A stretch of DNA of 64,000 nucleotides, from NCBI RefSeq assembly GCF_003597395.2, contig NC_133774.1:40671735-40735734 (forward strand), written 5' to 3'. The notes under the pieces are model-generated. The model saw only the letters and a list, made by a program, of their open reading frames with translations. It was not told the DNA's origin and ran no database searches. Made by a program: the position numbers and the translations under genes. Shown here piece after piece: positions 46,265-58,060 of the stretch (the stretch's first letter is position 1; the number at the start of each line of letters is the position of its first letter). Origin of the DNA: Chelonoidis abingdonii. Its lineage: Eukaryota; Chordata; Testudines; Testudinidae.

Positions 46265-46724
46265 TGGGTGAGGGAAAAGGTGCCACTAGGACCCAGAATG
46301 TAGAAACTTGTGTCTGCTGCTGGTGCATATGTATTCTCTCTGCTCTAGATGCACAGAGATTGTGGAGTGTTGTCCTGGAAGAAGGAGGGCACAAAAGACA
46401 TAACAGGCTGGCAGGAGAAAAGGTTAGACTGAATAACAGAAAGCAGCAGGAGCTGCAGGGAGAGAGAAGAGGAGGTGCCTCTTATGTACCTCTCTAGCAC
46501 CCCTAGGAGCCTGGATTGATTAACACCAGCTTTTCAGGGAGCTTCCTGTTTCCTGCTGCTTCCCTGAACCCACTTGAGAACAGTCAGTCAACTGAAGTAG
46601 TAGGAGACAGTTAGACCCTTAAGACGCTGATATCATCCCTCACTCAGGCCCTGCTACCAGCCTGCTCATTTGTCCCCTTCAGCTGAGTGTTGACAGCCAC
46701 TATAGCTGGAACAAAACAGCAGTC

Positions 46725-49314
46725 ATGAGTGAAAGAAGAAAACGCCCCTCTGGGGCAACATTCAGAAAAAGAGAGAAAGCAAAGGAAGCTTTTCTATCTA
46801 AGCAGGAAGGAGCTCTCCTAAGATACATAGGCACAAATGTTCACGGTGAGCCTTCCAGCCCCAGTGAGGATGTGAGTGATGAGCAGATGCCTGATCTTCC
46901 AGTTAGTCAGAGTGCAGGTGACTTGGAAGCTACTGCAGCACCCATATCTCCATCTCAAATGGATGTAACCATACACATTCCTGAAGAAAAATGTAGATCA
47001 GAGAAGAGTATGGTGGAGGTGCAAGAAACACCTGCTGCTGAGTTTAGTTCCTTAAGTCTAGATGATCCAGAACTGTGCATCCACATGAGCAGGAGCCTGA
47101 CGGACTTCCTTGTACTGCATGGGCCACAGCAAGTGAAAAACTTCATGTTGCCCAAAGATAATGAAAATAGAAGCTTCCATACAACACATTACTGGCGTGA
47201 AATCCCCAATGGTGACAAAGTGGAGAGGCCATGGCTTATGTACTCAAAACCCCAGAATTCTGCAAACTATTTTTCTTGCAAATTCTTCCAGTCTAATGTT
47301 CCAGCCACATTGGGTTCTACAGGAACAAAGGACTGGAGAAATCTGACTAGAAATCTGGCATGCCATGAGAAGGCAGCAAATCACCAGAGAGCATTCCATA
47401 GGTGGAAAGAGCTTGAGATGAGACTAAGATTAAAGGCCACCATAGTTGATCACTATCAAGAGAAGATTGCTGGCAATCACAGTCTCCTTACTGGCAAAAT
47501 GTTCTGAAAAGGCTCATTGCCATTGTGAGAATGCTTGCTACCCAAAACTTAGCCCTGCGTGGCACTTCAGATCAGCTGTTTGTGCCAAACAATAGAAACT
47601 TCCTTAAAATTGTGGAGCTGATGGCTGAGTTTGATGCTGTACTCCAGGAGCATCTAAAAAAAGTCACCACCCAAGAAATGTACACACCCCACTACCTTGG
47701 AAAAACAATTCAAAATGAGATCATACAGTTACTGGAAACAAAAGTTAACCAGAAGATTGTGGCGGATCTGAAGTCAGCAAGATATTACTCTGTTATTTTC
47801 GACTGTACACCTGACATCAACCATACAGAACAAATGACTTTAATGGTGTGTTTTTTAAAAATAACAGAACCTAGTGAAAATGTACCTGCAATGGTGACTG
47901 TCAGAGAGCATTTTCTAGAATTTAGTGACATTGATGATACTACAGGAACTGGCATGACAAATGTGCTTCTTAAAAAGCTGGAAGATACGGGAATTGCGAT
48001 AGCTGACATGAGAGGTCAGGGCTACGATAATGGTGCCAACATGAGAGGAAAGAACAGAGGAGTGCAGACACGGATCCAAGAGTTAAACCCTCGAGCTTTT
48101 TTTGTCCCATGCAGTTCTCATTCATTGAACTTGGTGGTCAGTGATGCAGCATCAGCTTCTAGTGAGGCTGCTGAATTTTTTTATTTAATTCAAAGCATCT
48201 ATGTATTTTTCTCTGCATCAATTCATCAATGGCAAATTTTGAAGCAACATCTGGGAACATCCTCTCTGACACTGAAACCACTGAGTGCCACACGATGGGA
48301 AAGTTGAGTGGAGGCGATAAAGCCTATCAAACACCAAATTGGGAAGATAGATGATGCCATAGTTGCCATTATGGAGGGTAATGCTATGACAGGAACTGTT
48401 CATGGGAGAACAGTGGCAGAGGGAAATGGAATCACCAGAAACATAAATAACTTCAAATTTCTGTGTTGCTTAGTGTTGTGGCATGACATACTGTTTGAAA
48501 TAAATGTTGTAAGCAAGAGACTCCAAGGTGTTGACCTTGATATATCTGGAGCAATGGAACAACTGGACAAAGCAAAGTCAGACCTACAGTCTTACCGGTC
48601 AGATGAGGGATTTCAAAACATTCTGAAGGGTGTACAGAAGTTGGCAGAGGAACTTCACACTGAAGCTACTTTCCCACCCATTCAAGAATATGAGAGTCAC
48701 CGAAGAAGAAGACATTTTGATTACAAGTCACGGGATAATCCCCTAAGAGACCCCAAACAACAATTCAAAGTGAATTCTTTAACCAGGTGCTAGATTGTGC
48801 AGTACAGTCAGTTGAAGAACATTTAATGCAGCTCAAGGAACACAGCAGTGTCTTCGCAATGTTGTATGATATTCCCAAACTCCTCAGTGTATCTGAAGAA
48901 AACTTACACCAACAATGCAGGGCACTAGAGACAGTGTTGACACATGATGACATGCACGATGTTGATGCTAGTGATTTAGGTAATGAACTGAAAGCCCTTT
49001 CAAGATACATTTCAGCAGGATCAACTCCAAAGGCTGTTCTGAATATATGTGCACAAATAAGAAGACCACACTCTTTCTAAATGCTTTTGTTGCTCTGTGC
49101 ATACTTCTAACACTTCCTGTAACAGTTGCCAGTGCAGAATGCAGCTTCTTTAAGCTGAAGTTAATAAAAACACATCTATGCTTCACAATCACGCAGGAGA
49201 GGCTGGTTGGCCTTGCAACCATCTCAATAGAGCATGAGCTGGCCCAAACTGTGGTCCTTCAGGAAGCATTTCAAATCTTTGCAACCAAGAAGGCATGGAA
49301 AGCACCATTTTGAT
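46725..49314 (+). pseudogene. hAT transposase, ZMYM-like, near full length but broken
   Basis: The homology spans about 860 codons, close to full size for this group (TTF-type zinc finger, DUF4371, hAT dimerisation). The start MSERRKRPSGATFRKREKAK is plausible. The zinc-finger region is YFSCKFFQSN...NLACHEKAANHQ (47268-47385). A frameshift near 47488 moves the frame (expected YWQNVLKRLIAIV is still readable across it). Frame 47525-48307 has the core SVIFDCTPDINHTEQM and GQGYDNGANMRG, probably two catalytic aspartates. TGA at 48305 follows ATRWES and is a likely decayed CGA. Further frameshifts occur near 48780 and 49050. The C-terminus NAFVALCILLTLPVTVASAE, CSFFKLKLIK is the dimerisation domain; its usual ER-S-F has become EC-S-F. 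It stops at 49312-49314. Confidence 0.93.
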
Positions 49315-49596
49315 TATTCAAACAGATAAAAATGCCAGTGTTTACTATGCAGACAAGAAAAGTTACATTTGATGTTCAGGCATTTGAAAGTTAAGTGTTA
49401 CTTAAAATTTTCGAACAAGGCATTTTAAGTAGTTAGTTCTCCTTTATTGGGGTAGTCGCAGAGCAGTACCATGAGCAGAGTAGAACAGGAAGAAGGCAGA
49501 ATTGAGACCTTTCAAAGTTTTGGCCCAAGCGAGGGGACTTCGGGATGTCACTTGAGCTCCCTGCCTCAGGTGCCAAAATGTTGTGGCCCAGCCCTG
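49315..49596 (+). mobile_element. hAT 3' untranslated end and right terminus
   Basis: It closes with TGCCTCAGGTGCCAAAATGT and TGTGGCCCAGCCCTG (ending 49596), a plausible right terminus of the transposase-bearing element (reversed CAGGGCTGGGCC against CAGGGCCGGCGC at 46264). The left terminus in the proper orientation is not visible. Confidence 0.65.
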
Positions 49597-52500
49597 GATA
49601 GAGCACAAAGTGGGATGGAGCCTGATACCAATAAATAATATATCATAAATAAAGAAATAATAATGCCTCTTCAAATCGGTAGAACTTCCATCTCTAAGTG
49701 ACAATCAACAGATAAACATCACTGTGACAACTTCTCTCATGCTAGGATGAATATGGTTATTAGAGCTTCCATTTAGTCTGCACTCCCAAAGCAGCCTCCT
49801 AGAAGACACAGCTTGTATAGAGGTTTAATCAGCATGCAGAATGCCTAACAGTGATGTAGTATTTACAATGATCTAACCATGAAGGCTGGCTCCTGTAAAG
49901 GCCTGAGTACCCTCAATTGCCACTGATATAAATGGGCCCAATCCTTCACCTGACTTTAATCAGACTTCTCCTGAGAGTAGAGGTTTTCAGGATCTGACCT
50001 AATGGGAGCTGAGGGTGCAAAGCAACTAGTAAGAGATGTTTGGAGTGTCACACGGTCAGGCCCTTACTAGAGAGAGAGAGAGAGGGAGCGAAAAGGGCTT
50101 TCTTCTGTCCTGCCCTTCACATCCAGCTGTGGCTTCATGCCCCACTAAAACATATTGGAACTAATAAAGGTTTTAGATTTGTTTGTTCTTTGAAAATGAA
50201 TAGACTGGAAAGAATTTTCAGCATCAGCTATTATTATGGGAAGGCAAGTACTCCATCAGCTAGCAGCTCCCATCTCCTTTCCCCCTCCAAACTTTAAGGA
50301 GAGCATGGAGGGGTCAGGAGGAGAAGGGGAGCTGGCAGGTAAGGAGTAGTAAGGAGCACAGTATCTAGGCCTGCTCCTCCTGCTGCTACCTTAGCTGGCC
50401 AGAATGCAGGAAAAAACAAACCTAATTCTGTCCCCATGGGAATGTCAACACCATGTATCATTCTCCGGACAATGGAGAATATCTTCGCGTGAATCAGAAG
50501 AAAATAATTTTAAGAAATCTCTTTGTTAGCTTCTGTATTGCATCATTAGCCTCTGTGACTGGAACTGTGCAGCTGGAAACAAGGAGTAGCAGCTCACTGT
50601 GTCCCGTGCTCTCGCTCCTAACCAGTGATAATTGCTTCTAGTATCAATGCTGTTCCACAAGCCACATTGAGGGTAAGGTTGACTCTGTGAATAGGGGTAG
50701 TGATTTGGACTTTTGGTGGTCAAAGAGACAATGACAGTTTGAGTTAAGGAGAGCCAAAGTTACTGTGGTGTTCCAAGTCTTCTGCCACCCCAAAATGGGG
50801 CAAAGTGAAGGTCATGTGGGTGTATGGAAAACAGCTCCTTTAGTGTGCATTTCCTAGTTTTTGTAAATTTGTGGATAGTTGTGCTCATGGTGCAAACATT
50901 CTTTGGGTGGAGACACATGGAGCATTTCCTGGTTTCCTAATATTTGAGTTTGCAGTTTTGGACTGCTAGGTTCTGAATGGGCGCACAGAGCAGAAGGCAT
51001 GACTGGGGAGTAGAAACCTTAACTTCATCGCAACAATATTTCTGGTAAATGAGCAATATCAATACATTTTATTTCAATGGGTTCCATTTTTCATTGACTT
51101 CCTCGGAGGCTCTCCTAATGCCCAGAGTAGTTAAAACTCCATTAAAAACTCTCTATAGTCATAGAGGGAACTCACTAAAAGAAATGCCCCTGTCAGATGG
51201 CTGTGAGAAACATCAACAAGAGCTTTCTGTGATATACCAGAAATGTCCTTCTCTCACCATCTCCCCTTCCGTTTTTAATCCCCATTCCCACTGATGCCTC
51301 AGTTCAGTTTAGATAACATAAACAGTTTAATTTATAAACAGGCTTCTTGGATTGCCTGAACATTTCTTTTATATCTACCCTGCCATTCCACCAGGATATA
51401 TTTTGGAAGTATTGAAAAAGCCGTGTTAAATTAAAAATAAGGGAGAACTATTGCTTGTAGTACTAATAGATCCTTTTGGGCCTACAAGAAAGAATCAATC
51501 ACTTGTTCAGATATGAAGCCTGACTAGTTTTATACTTCCCAGTTAAATAAAGTTTGTCCCTGGTATATAAGGTTCACAATAGTTCAAATTCAATGGTCAA
51601 ATTCCATCTATCATTAAGATATCAGATTACTTCAATGCTAAGATTGTTTGCTTTATGTAAAATACTTGGATGTATGAAGTTTAAGTCCAAATTCAGTTGT
51701 GAAATGCATAGCACAATGTATTTCAAGTACAATGATACTTTGCCTTTATAAGACTAGATATGCATCATATCTCAGGTTAGAATCTGGCCAATAGAATATG
51801 TTCCTTGGATAGCACAGCACATAGTAATTCATTTGCAGATTTCCTCAGTTCATAAGAGTTTCAATGCTCTGCCAGTCTATAAAATATCTATGTATCATGT
51901 AAATCAGGAAAAGGCATTTCGGACTGGAGAAAATAGCTATATCTCACTGCCACATCATGTTGTGTGTGTGACTGAGAGGAATCTATATTGCAACAATGTT
52001 CAGAGTATTCTGAAAATGTAAACACAGTGATCACTCCATAAAAATTAATGTACACTCTAAAATAATACATTGCCCCTGATTGTATGTTACACTGTCAGGC
52101 ATTTACAGAGGTCATCATGATGATATATGAATGGCAGCACAACCAAGACTAAATGGCAAGCTATTCAATTTAGGAGTGTTTTTTATTATATACAAAAATT
52201 ACTTTCCACTCAGTCAATGCCTCTCAATCTAATTATTTTGTACAATATGCCTCTTCTCCTCCCCCTCCCAACCTATATTATACACTAAACGAGGATACTT
52301 TGAGTATATGAATTTTATCTTAATTAATTGCCTAATCTTTCAAAAATGTGTTTTCAAATACATAATTAACAGCAGAAATGCCCACGGATTGGAAACCATG
52401 CCATTTACTGATTCCTGAAATTACATTCATAGCCTATCAAGTTGGCATTAGTATTTCTGAACTAAAGTACATCTTTAATTCCCAGGTCATGTACAGCACG

Positions 52501-52811
52501 CTATGTAGAGTCAGTCATGTGGTAGTTAGGATTCATGCATGGGGGATGCTGTGTGTGTGTGGAGCAGCCTCTGACCCATGGAAGGGGCATTCAGTCACCA
52601 CCATTGTACAGCACCTTTCTTCCCCCTTGTCCCAACTCTTCAGGGGCCAGGGATCCGTTAGTAGGGAGGAGATGGGCAGGGAAGGAATGAAGCAAAGGTG
52701 AGAAAACATATATTGTCTTTACAACGCTCCAGTCCTAAGGCTATAATGGCTTGTGAGCCATCCCCTCCATGCAGGGAAACTCCATTTAAAGGTGAGGAAT
52801 AGGGCTACAGT
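49597..52811. other. No gene recognised
   Basis: It includes a GA simple repeat (about 50070-50092) and a decayed old repeat at 49880-49990 (AATCCTTCACCTGACTTTAA). The remaining frames are short and without domain. Confidence 0.4.
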
Positions 52812-53150
52812 ATTGCCAATCCCAAACATTCAAAAAAATATGAGTCAGGCCTCAAAATCATGAGATTGGATTAAAAATCATTGCAGGGGGGAGGGTTTGT
52901 TGTTGATTAGTTTTTTATGCTAAATTTGGGTCTAATTTATCTTCTTGTTTCTGAGCCTTTAGGATACACATGAGTCACATTTTCAAGTTTTTCTCCACCA
53001 CCATAAGGGCTAGAAACTTACCTTTTCTTTAGATGAAAGCTGAGATTCTTACCTAATCACATCAGTTCCGGAGCTACACCTTTGAGAAAAACCTCAGACA
53101 TCACAAGACCTGTAATGAAACCAGGAAGGTTGGCAACACTGCTACTACAC
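52812..53150. mobile_element. 340 bp MITE with CAGTATTGCCAA termini
   Basis: The left end CAGTATTGCCAATCCC matches the reversed right end CAGTGTTGCCAACCTTCC. The inside has TCAAAATCATGAGATTGG and ATAAGGGCTAGAAACTTACC. The flanks share GCTA but not a clean 8 bp duplication. A partial relative is at 41283-41480. Confidence 0.7.
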
Positions 53151-55773
53151 TGATTTTCCTTCTGGAGAGCCAATAGGCTCAAGGTCAAACACCTTGTTAC
53201 TTTCATCTAACCAATCTTACTCAGGAGAAGAATTCAGAGGAAACCCCATCAGAAGAACCTTACTGAGTTCTCCTGCCCTCATATGGGTTAGACTTTTGTG
53301 TTTTAAGTACTGAATTGAGACATACAATTTTAAATTAAAGGTCTTGTAGCCACCTTAAATAAACATAATGGTTGAATCTGCTATCCAAATTCAGAATGTT
53401 AAGTACTTAGATTATAAAGCACATAAGCACAAAACTCTGAACTGCTCGTTGATTCCTGGGCACTGTAAAGCACTTTCAACAGTCATTTACTTCAACGGAA
53501 GTTGAGGAGCCTCAGCACCTCATAGAGTCAAGCCTAGAAATGAGCCCTAATTCACTTAAACACATATGTGACTGTGAGCATGCAAACAACCAAACAAACC
53601 CAAACAAACAAAACCAGTGAGTATTTAGCAAAAAGGCTTACAGTTGCTACATTAGATTCTCAACAAATCGTGGCAGATTTAGGATCTGATCTTGATTGCT
53701 GCTGATCTTCCACAAATCTGCTTGCCTTTCTTTACCAAATCTTGGCATGGATAGATTGAATGACTCTGTTCTTGAAGGTCTAAAGAACCTCATTTTCATG
53801 CATTCGCCGATCCAAGATGGGAAGTTGAACCTCTAGGATTAGTCTAATCAATTTTTTTTCTTTTAGTAAAATAAATTATTTAGGACCTGATGTGGCTAAA
53901 ACCACATTGACTCTGGTACAAGCAGACTCAAGACTATCATTATTAAGGACTATAAATCTCTGATGAAAAGGCCTTATTGCACTAGCAGTTTCAGTTTGTA
54001 TTAATGTAGTATCATATGGTGACTTATTGGTAATTATTTCTTTACATTTATAAAAATGGTGTGCATATACAGGACAATAATACTGAAGTAATAGTGTTCA
54101 CTTTTGTAAGACAGGGCACATAGTAATCCATTATTAATACAACATGTACAGACAGTACTGCTTACATGTTAGAAAGTTACTATTTCGGGCTTCTAGCAAA
54201 ATATAGGCTTCCTGAACTTTTCAAAATACACTTTTGATCTTAGTCTGTCAAGAGAATTCTTAAAGGTCAGTTTTCCATGCACTGAAAGAGCCTGATACTG
54301 AGTCCTTGAGATGAACTGCTGTAGTCGTTATATGTCTGGGAACTGTTTAGGGGAATGGAACATATTCTAAGTGTTAATATAGCATGGGAATATTAATTTG
54401 TATGGCACAATTGTAATGGAAGACTGGTTCAGTTTGCATCCTAGAGAAGAAATGTGTGTTCTGTTCTGCACGTTTAGTGATTTCTAGTTGGTCTAGAAAC
54501 CCAATCTAAATGCTAGCATTTTATACCCACTTTGCAGGTGTAAATAACAGCACAAGGTGAAGGCAATGCAGAATCAGGACCCTTGGCTTTAGCTAGGACT
54601 TAACCAAGAAATACTGAATTGCACCAAGAAAGGCTATTCTGTTGGTATTTCCAAGTAGCCAGGAACCAGGAAGTAAAGGAAATCTCATGAGACAGGTTGA
54701 TCTCAGGAGATTTTTAGCTAGATTTCTAACACAAATTAGTCTGGATTAATAGCCAAATTTCTGTGTGTTCATTCACACAATGGAGGTAGGCTATATTGAT
54801 GTGTCATATTTCAAATTTGCATGACACTAAATCATTTTTTATCATTTGCAAACTTTTAAAACCATTTTATAAAGGATGGCCACTTTCACAAAGGTTCACG
54901 CAGTGTCCTTCTTTCTTAACCTAACAACTCTTAGGTTTAAAAAAAAATGTTTAAAATGTATTTGTAACTATGGGTAATTCTGATTTATAAGAATGACTTT
55001 TTTTAGCTGGAAACAGTCTTGCTCTACACATATACAGTGTTTTTTCAGCTTCAGAAAATCCACTTGCATATCTGGATTCTCTCAAGCAACTATACTCTGT
55101 AAAATCAAATTAAACAATACAAAGCAAGTACACCCATGAAAGGCCCAATCCTGCAGGCATGCCATAAGCAAAATTTCTATTAAAGCCAAAGGACCTTTAG
55201 GGCTCCATCCTGCAAGATAATGACCCCCCGCCCCACCCCCCGAATTCCCATTGAAGTCACTGGGATTTCAGGTTGCTCAGCATTCCACAAGAATGCTTAG
55301 CTCCTAGCAGGGTCAAAGCCTTTGGCTTCAAGAAGAGGAGCAGCTCATTACCTGGCCACTCCAGTTTTCCATTGTCAACTCTGGCCTTTAACAGGCCTTC
55401 AGGTCTAGAGTGCAGGTCCAAATACAACAGCCTCTCAGCTCTGGGTTGTCCACCAGAAATATCTTTCTAGTTCCTTTTTCAGTTTTCCTTGGTTCTATAA
55501 ACTATTACTTGATTATTCCTTTTAAGAGGTGATTAACTGTCCTGATTAATTTCACACTATTTACACAGCAAGATTTAAAACTAGAACTCATCCTGGAAAG
55601 GACAAAAAGCAGCTTACACTGATCTATCTATCACCACAATGTCTAAATGTGTTAGTTCAATCTTGTGCATCTCTGCTTCTGGTGTTTATCCTATCCCTTG
55701 TACTCCGTGCTCCACCTCCAGATTTCTGAGCTCCAACCTTTACATTTTCCCTTTTCCTAAGAGGTCAAGATAC
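53151..55773. other. No gene recognised
   Basis: AT-rich sequence. About 55140-55290 carries an old repeat trace (CCCAATCCTGCAGGCATG ... CCATTGAAGTCACTGGGATT) like those at 2.3, 20.9 and 59.6 kb. Confidence 0.4.
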
Positions 55774-55853
55774 CAAATTCACTGCTGATGTAAACAGGTG
55801 CAGCTCTAATGACGTCAATGAGGTTTCACCTGGCTATTTCAGCAGTGAATTTG
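55774..55853. mobile_element. 80 bp palindromic MITE remnant
   Basis: Perfect 14 bp arms, CAAATTCACTGCTG (55774-55787) and CAGCAGTGAATTTG (55840-55853), enclose a weaker palindrome (AACAGGTGCAGCTC, GACGTCAATGAGG, TTTCACCTGG). Confidence 0.65.
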
Positions 55854-56399
55854 CTGACTATCCCTAGTTAGTAAAATGTCACATTACCTTCTTGAGCAGT
55901 ACATTTCAAATAAAACATTAGCAAAAACGATTAACTTTAAGTCATTAATCCCAGTGAAGCTATTTTCAACCACCGAAGGATTGAAGTCAATTCCCTGTAA
56001 ATGTCTAGGGCTTAATATATTATGATGCTTTGGTATGAAATATATTATTGAATGACATTGAATTAACTGGCATCATACTGCATTTCTATATATAAATTAT
56101 ATTTTAGCACTGCGTCAGACAAATTTTAGTATAACAATTAAGACTTTATTAACAATGGAAAAGCGTAACTCATCGCATTGTATTATAGCTGTACATTTTG
56201 CTAATGCAATATATAGAGCTCTCATTTAAAATATAGGTTCAAAACACTTATGCATTTCATTATATCCAATTTTACAAACAAAGAGTACAGTATTCTGAGA
56301 AGATATGGTTTAGGGTCTTGACCATATAACTAGTAGAAGGCAGGCAGGGCTAGTGCCAGGACAAAAAATACCTCCTTCCCCCCACCATACACTCACACA
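55854..56399. other. No gene recognised
   Basis: AT-rich sequence without assignable features. Confidence 0.4.
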
Positions 56400-56640
56400 T
56401 GCAGTGAGAGGAAAGAAGTTCCAGTGGCTAGCCTGGGACTTTGGAGACCTGGGTTTAATTCCCTGTTTGGCCATAGAATTTGTATGTGACTTTGGACAAG
56501 TCATTTAGCTTCTCTGTGCCTCCATTCCCCATCTGTAAAATAGGGATAATAATAATTCCTTGCTTCACGGGGCAGCTTGAGGCTCCATACATTAAAGATT
56601 GTGAAGTTCTCAGATATGATGTATTGGGAACCCTATAAGT
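56400..56640 (+). mobile_element. MIR-type SINE
   Basis: CCTGGGACTTTGGAGACCTG, GGTTTAATTCCC (B-box), TTGGACAAGTCATTTAGCTT, CCATTCCCCATCTGTAAAAT and AATAATAATTCC form the standard MIR order, and the 3' tail TTGTGAAGTTCTCAGATATG follows. Confidence 0.85.
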
Positions 56641-57290
56641 ATCTTAGATAGACATTTGAAATGACCAACAAGAAAAAGATAGACTAAATGGCCAGAGATG
56701 TGAGGGCCATCTAGGCAACTCACAAAGAACCCGCCTGTCCTTTTTTGTTTTTTACATATCATCCACTCTGGTCAAAGTCTCCATCCTCATAGAATTGAGA
56801 TATGGATCATCAGGAATGTATCCCCACAAAACTCTTCACCACGTGTACAACCCACACTCTTTTGGGCTGGCTATGGGTCTACTTGTGCACAGGAACTCAT
56901 TGCACTAGAAACTTCTCTTCTTTTGCCCGAGTTCTCTTCCCTTGTCTGTGTCCCATCATCACAAGACTAGGCCACATGGCATCACTAAATACACAGACAC
57001 GTTAACATCAAGACCTGCGATGACAAGCACCAGAATTGGTGAGCTCCCCCTCTTATTTTGACCTACTTTAATCTCTGCTCATGCATCACATTCTAACTGC
57101 ATAACCATGCAGTCTTCCTCTGTAGGGATGGATGCTTTCCCCTGAAGGACATCTTGCTGCCAGTTAAGTGGTTGCATAGCAAATATTTCAGTAACATTTT
57201 CATTTAAAAAAAAGTCTCTGGATACGCATGTGTTTTTTCTCAAATGGAATTTGTTTTCCTCTCCTTTGAAAGGTGTGCAGCTCTCCCCAG
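56641..57290. other. No gene recognised
   Basis: Mixed composition with short frames lacking domains. Confidence 0.4.
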
Positions 57291-58060
57291 TTTTACAATC
57301 TAGTCCCCAGAACTGCCAGGAGGTGGTACCATATAGCAGTAAGTAGAGTACCCTGTTACAAGTGGTGGAGAATGCAGGCATGACGGTCCCCCCCGATAAA
57401 AGAGGCTAGAAATAGACTGCTAGACTATGCATTACAAGAATCCCAAGGTGAGGGGCAGAGAGAGACTGTAAGGTGGTTGAACCCTGACAAAAGAGGCTGC
57501 TGGGAAAGGCTGCAGGCACTCCCTGGAAAGCAGGAGGAGTGTGGAAGCTGCAGAAATGTGTATGCTGCAGTTGCTCCCTGGGAGGAAAGAGTGGTGATGC
57601 TGGCAGACCCAGAGAAGGAAGGGAACAGGCTTCAGGGAAATGCAGCAAGGTATAGAGTGGAACAAACTTTCACTGCTGGCTAGAAGGTCTCTGAGCCAGA
57701 ATACGGAATAGAGAGTGGGCCCTGGTTCACTAACTGGCCATTGGGGAAGTGGCACTGGTGGGGCACTGTATAGGAAGATTGTCTGAGCCAGTTTGGGAGA
57801 AGAGACTTTCCACCCCCAACTGCCCCCTGAAAGGCATGATAGTGAGGTAGCTGGAGGACTGAGTCATGAAGAGCCTGCAGCAGCTCCTGGAGTGAGAGAT
57901 GGTCTGCGGACAAAGAGACAGAAGTGGAGGGATGGCTTACAACTGTGGGGAGAGGTGTTGACCTGGTGAGCTATTCCCCAAAATGGCCAGGAGAAGGCGC
58001 CATACCGGGGTGAGTAGAGCATCCCCTCACAATGACACTCATGCAGCGTACCAAGAGATA
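57291..58060. other. Unassigned G-rich repeat-like segment, possible retroelement leader
   Basis: The purine-rich plus strand (GAAAGGCTGCAGGCACTCCC, GAGTGTGGAAGCTGCAGAAA, AGTTTGGGAGAAGAGACTTT) resembles 4140-4925 and 33195-33800 in style. A junction-like stretch, CCTGTTACAAGTGGTGGAGA at 57352-57371, could be an LTR end followed by a TGG-starting primer site, and GCCATACCGGGGTGAGTAGA near 58000 repeats ACCATATAGCAGTAAGTAGA near 57327 in part. No gag or pol frame is present. Confidence 0.35.

Noticed and set aside
45852..46303. CpG-island promoter with a GC-rich coding exon
   Set aside because: The segment ends in a recognisable hAT terminus and has internal inverted repeats. The GC content belongs to the transposon, and the open frames on both strands are compositional.
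46955..49222. Minus-strand frames inside the hAT transposase
   Set aside because: They are antisense shadows of the plus-strand transposase frames.
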